Source of the DNA: Rothia halotolerans
Lineage (GTDB): Bacteria > Actinomycetota > Actinomycetes > Actinomycetales > Micrococcaceae
NCBI RefSeq assembly: GCF_004136635.1
Contig: NZ_NOIU01000005.1
Location: 177,077 to 241,076, forward strand
DNA: 64,000 nucleotides
Reading direction: 5' to 3'
Below are positions 61,052 through 64,000 of this stretch, in pieces; positions within the stretch are counted from its first letter, which is position 1; every line of letters starts with the position of its first letter. The translations under genes and the position numbers were made by a program. The notes below the pieces were generated by a model. That model was not told the DNA's origin, ran no database searches, and saw only the letters and a program-made list of their open reading frames with translations.

Positions 61052-62029
61052 ATGCAACAGAGCGAAAACGTCAGTACTCCGGATCACATCAAGCAGCGGA
61101 TTCTCGAGGCCTGGAGTCGTGCGTGGGACCGGGGAGAGGTGGATGCCTTCGACGCCGTAGTCGGGGAGCAGTACCGGCGGGTCAGCGCCCGTTCGGGCGA
61201 GTCCATCGAGCTGAAGGACATCAAAGAGGAGATCCTCAACATCCGCTCGGCCTTCCCCGACCTGGAGACCGTGGTGGACAAGATCCTGATCGACGGCGAT
61301 CAGGCATCCATCTACTGGCACACCACCGGCACCTTCACCCAGCCCTTGAATGACGTGCCCCCTACGGGAACCCGGGTGATCACCCATGGATCGAACCTGC
61401 TGACCCTCCGGGACGGGCTCATCTCCGAGGAGGAGGTGACCTGGGACGCCCGAGCGCTGCTCGCCGACCTCGGCCTGAAGTCCCTCTCATCCGCCTTCGA
61501 GGCGCATGACGCCTCGTCGGTGGTCGACAATCTCAGCGGGGAGCCGTCGGAGGAGGCCCTGAAGGCCTTCAACCGTCAGTTCATCACCGGGGTGACCGTG
61601 GTGACCACCAAGGACGAGGAGGGCCGTCCCCGCGGGCTGGCGGTGAATTCCTTCAACTCCGTCTCCCTGGACCCGCCGCTGGTGCTCGTGTGCGTGCAGA
61701 AGACCTCGTCGACGTACCCCTCGATGTTCCGGGCGAAGCACATCGGCATCAACATCATGAGCCGCGACCAGCGGGAGACCCTGGGGGTCTTCGCCTCCAA
61801 GGCGCAGGACAAGTTCGACCAGGTCCAGTGGCACGAGGGCGAGCACGGCTCGCCGCTGATCGACGGCTCCTCCGCCTCGATCGAGGTCGAGATCAAGGAG
61901 CGGTTCCAGGCGCTGACGCACACCGTCTTCATCGGCCGGGTGCGCTCCGCCGAAGCGCGCGAGGAGGAGCCGATGATCTACAAGGCCGGCAAGTTCTACG
62001 ACAGCCTCGGCCTCGAGCCTCTCGCCTAG
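61052..62029 (+). CDS. SnoaL/NTF2-like domain fused to an FMN-dependent flavin reductase domain
   Basis: A 325-residue two-domain protein. Residues about 10-130 form a SnoaL-like alpha-beta barrel (SRAWDRGEVDAFDAVVGEQY, SAFPDLETVVDKILIDGDQ, YWHTTGTFTQPL). Residues about 165-325 form a flavin-reductase-like domain: FNRQFITGVTVVTTKDEEGR, GLAVNSFNSVSLDPPLVLVC and SSTYPSMFRAKHIGINIMSR bind FMN. It could supply reduced flavin to a monooxygenase, with the SnoaL part binding the substrate. It leads a group with a BCCT transporter and an aldehyde dehydrogenase. Confidence 0.8.
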   Translation: MQQSENVSTPDHIKQRILEAWSRAWDRGEVDAFDAVVGEQYRRVSARSGESIELKDIKEEILNIRSAFPDLETVVDKILIDGDQASIYWHTTGTFTQPLNDVPPTGTRVITHGSNLLTLRDGLISEEEVTWDARALLADLGLKSLSSAFEAHDASSVVDNLSGEPSEEALKAFNRQFITGVTVVTTKDEEGRPRGLAVNSFNSVSLDPPLVLVCVQKTSSTYPSMFRAKHIGINIMSRDQRETLGVFASKAQDKFDQVQWHEGEHGSPLIDGSSASIEVEIKERFQALTHTVFIGRVRSAEAREEEPMIYKAGKFYDSLGLEPLA

Positions 62030-62161
62030 AGGGGCTCCGTGACGGGGCGGCTCCGCTTGGGCCGCTCCGAACCCTCTCCATGCCTCGGGGCCGGGGACGC
62101 GTCGACCATGCGCGGCGTTCCCGGCCCCGCCCTCATCTCACACCTCGAAGCGGAGAACGCG

Positions 62162-63919
62162 ATGCCCCGACCCTTCACCGACCCGGACGACGAGTACCCC
62201 GACGAGCACGGACGGAGCTCGCCGGTGCTCACCTCCCACGACGTCGAGCCCCCGGGCAGCGGCCTCCGCGCCCCCCTGCTCGACGGATCGGCCCAGCGCC
62301 GCGCGCATGAGCTGCGCAACCGCCCCGGCGTCGTGTTCTGGGGCTCCATCGTGCTCATCGCAGCGTTCATCCTGTGGGCGGGTGTCGCCCCCGAGGTCTT
62401 GGGCGATGTGATGACCTCGATCATGAACTGGGCCGCGGGCAGCGTCGGCTGGACCTACCTGCTGGTGACCCTCGGCTGCATCCTGCTGATGGTCTACCTC
62501 GCCTTCAGCCGTTTCGGCCGCATCCGGCTCGGCAGCAACGAGGACCGGCCGGAGTTCCGGACGGTCACCTGGCTGGCGATGGTCCTGTCCGCGGTGATGG
62601 GGATCGGCCTGATCAGCTACGGCGTGGCCGAGCCGATCAGTCACTTCGCGGATCCTCCTCATGGACTGGCCGAGCCGGGGACCTATGAGGCGGCGGTGCG
62701 CGCCCTGCAGTTCTCCTACTTCGACTGGGGGCCGCACGCGTGGGCCGTCTTCGGCATCTTCGGGCTGGCCATCGCGTACTCGACGCATCGCCGCGGCAAC
62801 ACGGGCCTGATCTCCCCGATGCTGCGTCCCATCTTCGGCCGGGCGATGGACGGCTGGTTCGGCCACGCCATCGACATCCTGGCCGTGATCGCGACGCTGT
62901 TCGGCACGACGACGTCGCTGGGCCTGGGCGCCTCGCAGATCTCCGAGGGGATGAACCGCGTCTTCGGCATCCCCAACGACTTGTTCGTGCAGATCACGAT
63001 CATCGTGGGCATCACCGTCATCTTCACCCTCTCCGCCCTGTCCGGGGTCAACAAGGGGATCAAGTACACCAGCCAGGTGACCGGCGTCGTCGCCATGGCC
63101 ATGGGGCTCTTCGTCCTCTTCGCGGGACCGACCGGATTCATCGGGAACCTGTTCTTCCGCTCGGTGGGCCAGTACGCCAACGACTTCTTCATGGTCAGCC
63201 TGATCACCCCCGTCTCCGGCGACGACGTCCAGTGGTACCAGTCCTGGACGTACTTCATGATGGCCTGGTGGCTCAGCTGGGGCGCCTTCGTCGGGGTCTT
63301 CCTGGCGAAGATCTCGCGGGGGCGGACGATCCGGGAGTTCGTGCTCGGGGTGATGGGGGTGCCGAGCCTGGTGTTCTTCATCTGGTTCACGATCTTCGGT
63401 GGTGCCGCCATGAGGTTCGACATGGACGGGGACGGCTCGATCGGCCAGGGAGCTCTCGACGACCCCAATTCGGCGTTCTTCGAGACCCTGGGGCATCTTC
63501 CCTGGACCGGCCTGACCTCCGTCACCGCCATCATCCTGGTCGTGCTGTACTTTGTCTCGGGGGCGGACGCCAACACCTTCGTGCTGAGCATGCTGACCTC
63601 CCGCGGGGCCTTGGACCCCAGCCGCCCTGTGCTCACCCTCTGGGGCGTTCTGACCGGCGTGAGCGCGATCTTCCTCTTCCTGGTCGGTGGCCTCGGGGCG
63701 CTGCAGCAGGCGGCGATGATCTCCGCGCTGCCGTTCACGGTCGTGGTCGCTCTGCTGGCCGTGAGCCTGATCAAGTCGCTCAAGGACGACCATAATTACG
63801 ACTTCACCCGGCCGGTGCGGCGTGAAGATCTGCGAACAGGGATTCTCAAGATCCCGCACCGGACCCTGAAGATCAACTTCAAGAACCCTCCCACCAGCGC
63901 CCTCAATCTCAGGAAGTGA
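62162..63919 (+). CDS. BCCT-family transporter (betaine/carnitine/choline type)
   Basis: A 585-residue membrane protein with about 12 helices for uptake of quaternary-ammonium compounds. ATG 62162 has CGGAGA 8 bases upstream; the frame reaches 62039 without a good start. Family blocks are ISYGVAEPISHFADPP, the aromatic box around WGPHAWAVFGIFGLAIAYS, GLGASQISEGMNRVFGIP and FMMAWWLSWGAFVGVFLAKI followed by SRGRTIREFV. No long C-terminal osmosensor domain is present, so it likely serves nutrition. With the neighbours this suggests catabolism of an amine. Confidence 0.9.
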   Translation: MPRPFTDPDDEYPDEHGRSSPVLTSHDVEPPGSGLRAPLLDGSAQRRAHELRNRPGVVFWGSIVLIAAFILWAGVAPEVLGDVMTSIMNWAAGSVGWTYLLVTLGCILLMVYLAFSRFGRIRLGSNEDRPEFRTVTWLAMVLSAVMGIGLISYGVAEPISHFADPPHGLAEPGTYEAAVRALQFSYFDWGPHAWAVFGIFGLAIAYSTHRRGNTGLISPMLRPIFGRAMDGWFGHAIDILAVIATLFGTTTSLGLGASQISEGMNRVFGIPNDLFVQITIIVGITVIFTLSALSGVNKGIKYTSQVTGVVAMAMGLFVLFAGPTGFIGNLFFRSVGQYANDFFMVSLITPVSGDDVQWYQSWTYFMMAWWLSWGAFVGVFLAKISRGRTIREFVLGVMGVPSLVFFIWFTIFGGAAMRFDMDGDGSIGQGALDDPNSAFFETLGHLPWTGLTSVTAIILVVLYFVSGADANTFVLSMLTSRGALDPSRPVLTLWGVLTGVSAIFLFLVGGLGALQQAAMISALPFTVVVALLAVSLIKSLKDDHNYDFTRPVRREDLRTGILKIPHRTLKINFKNPPTSALNLRK

Positions 63920-63927
63920 AAATTCGT

Positions 63928-64000
63928 ATGGCGATCAATGTGGATCAGCTGCTGACCAAAGTCCCCACCGGGATCCTCATCGCGGGCCAGTGGCGCGACG
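63928..64000 (+). CDS. Aldehyde dehydrogenase (succinate-semialdehyde dehydrogenase-like), 5' end only
   Basis: The first 24 codons, MAINVDQLLTKVPTGILIAG then QWRD, up to the window edge. PTGxLIxGQWRD is the usual N-terminus of NAD(P)-dependent aldehyde dehydrogenases of the succinate-semialdehyde group. No strong ribosome-binding site is seen 8 bases after the BCCT stop. Confidence 0.7.
   Translation, partial: MAINVDQLLTKVPTGILIAGQWRD

Overview
This window is very GC-rich DNA (roughly 70 percent or more in genes, with strongly GC-biased third codon positions, many GTG starts and ATGA/GTGA gene overlaps). It comes from a high-GC actinobacterium. The mix of PTS sugar systems, a small catechol-peptide siderophore locus and an intradiol-dioxygenase-like lipoprotein suggests Micrococcales, but that placement is inference. 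I saw no rRNA, tRNA, transposase or integrase gene.

Layout. 1-1706: end of an O-acetylhomoserine sulfhydrylase-type gene and a cystathionine gamma-synthase gene. 1933-3174: an MFS exporter, then 1.3 kb of AT-richer DNA without a convincing gene. 4490-9844: an oligopeptide ABC importer operon with a fused double ATPase. 10017-12459: a small accessory island with a decayed four-repeat type I-E-like CRISPR array without cas genes, a hicAB pair whose toxin is too short for ordinary gene calling, a ribbon-helix-helix antitoxin split by an in-frame stop, and an AbiEii/MenT-like nucleotidyltransferase with an overlapping partner gene. 12531-16851: a transporter and amidohydrolase divergent from an Lrp/AsnC regulator. 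16882-18872: two membrane proteins and a deaminase-acetyltransferase fusion.

19022-24400: a GlcNAc regulon. EIIB, EIIA and a GntR regulator diverge from EIIC, nagA and nagB, with a near-perfect 16-bp palindrome between them. 24423-31837: an AAC(2')/NodA-like acetyltransferase, an Ula-type PTS, transketolase, deoC and a ROK regulator. 31909-35503: a two-component system and a dioxygenase-like lipoprotein.

35894-56425 is a siderophore locus under two IdeR/DmdR-type iron boxes. It holds a 2,3-dihydroxybenzoate-AMP ligase, an asymmetric heterodimeric ABC transporter, a free-standing aryl carrier protein, a 4740-residue NRPS (C-A-T-E / C-T / C-A-T / C-A-T-TE) and an MbtH protein. The pocket residues I read from the three A domains are DADDVGLVD-K (basic residue, probably Arg), DILQLGVIW-K (Gly) and DMENMGLIN-K (N5-hydroxyornithine). 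With an epimerase in module 1 and no A domain in module 2, the predicted chain is DHB-D-Arg-Gly-Gly-hOrn, like the fuscachelin and heterobactin families. Genes that make DHB and hydroxyornithine are not in the window.

56319-59879 is a cassette between two roughly 112-bp direct repeats of the mbtH 3' end. The upstream copy is the intact gene end and the downstream copy is a decayed remnant. Inside are a DUF3800 protein, a GIY-YIG/DUF2075 helicase and a MazG-like pyrophosphohydrolase whose reading frame overlaps the helicase. This looks like a compact defence-type cassette inserted at the end of mbtH and is the best candidate for an undescribed system. 59922-64000 carries a membrane protein, a SnoaL/flavin-reductase fusion with a leaderless promoter, a BCCT transporter and the start of an aldehyde dehydrogenase gene.
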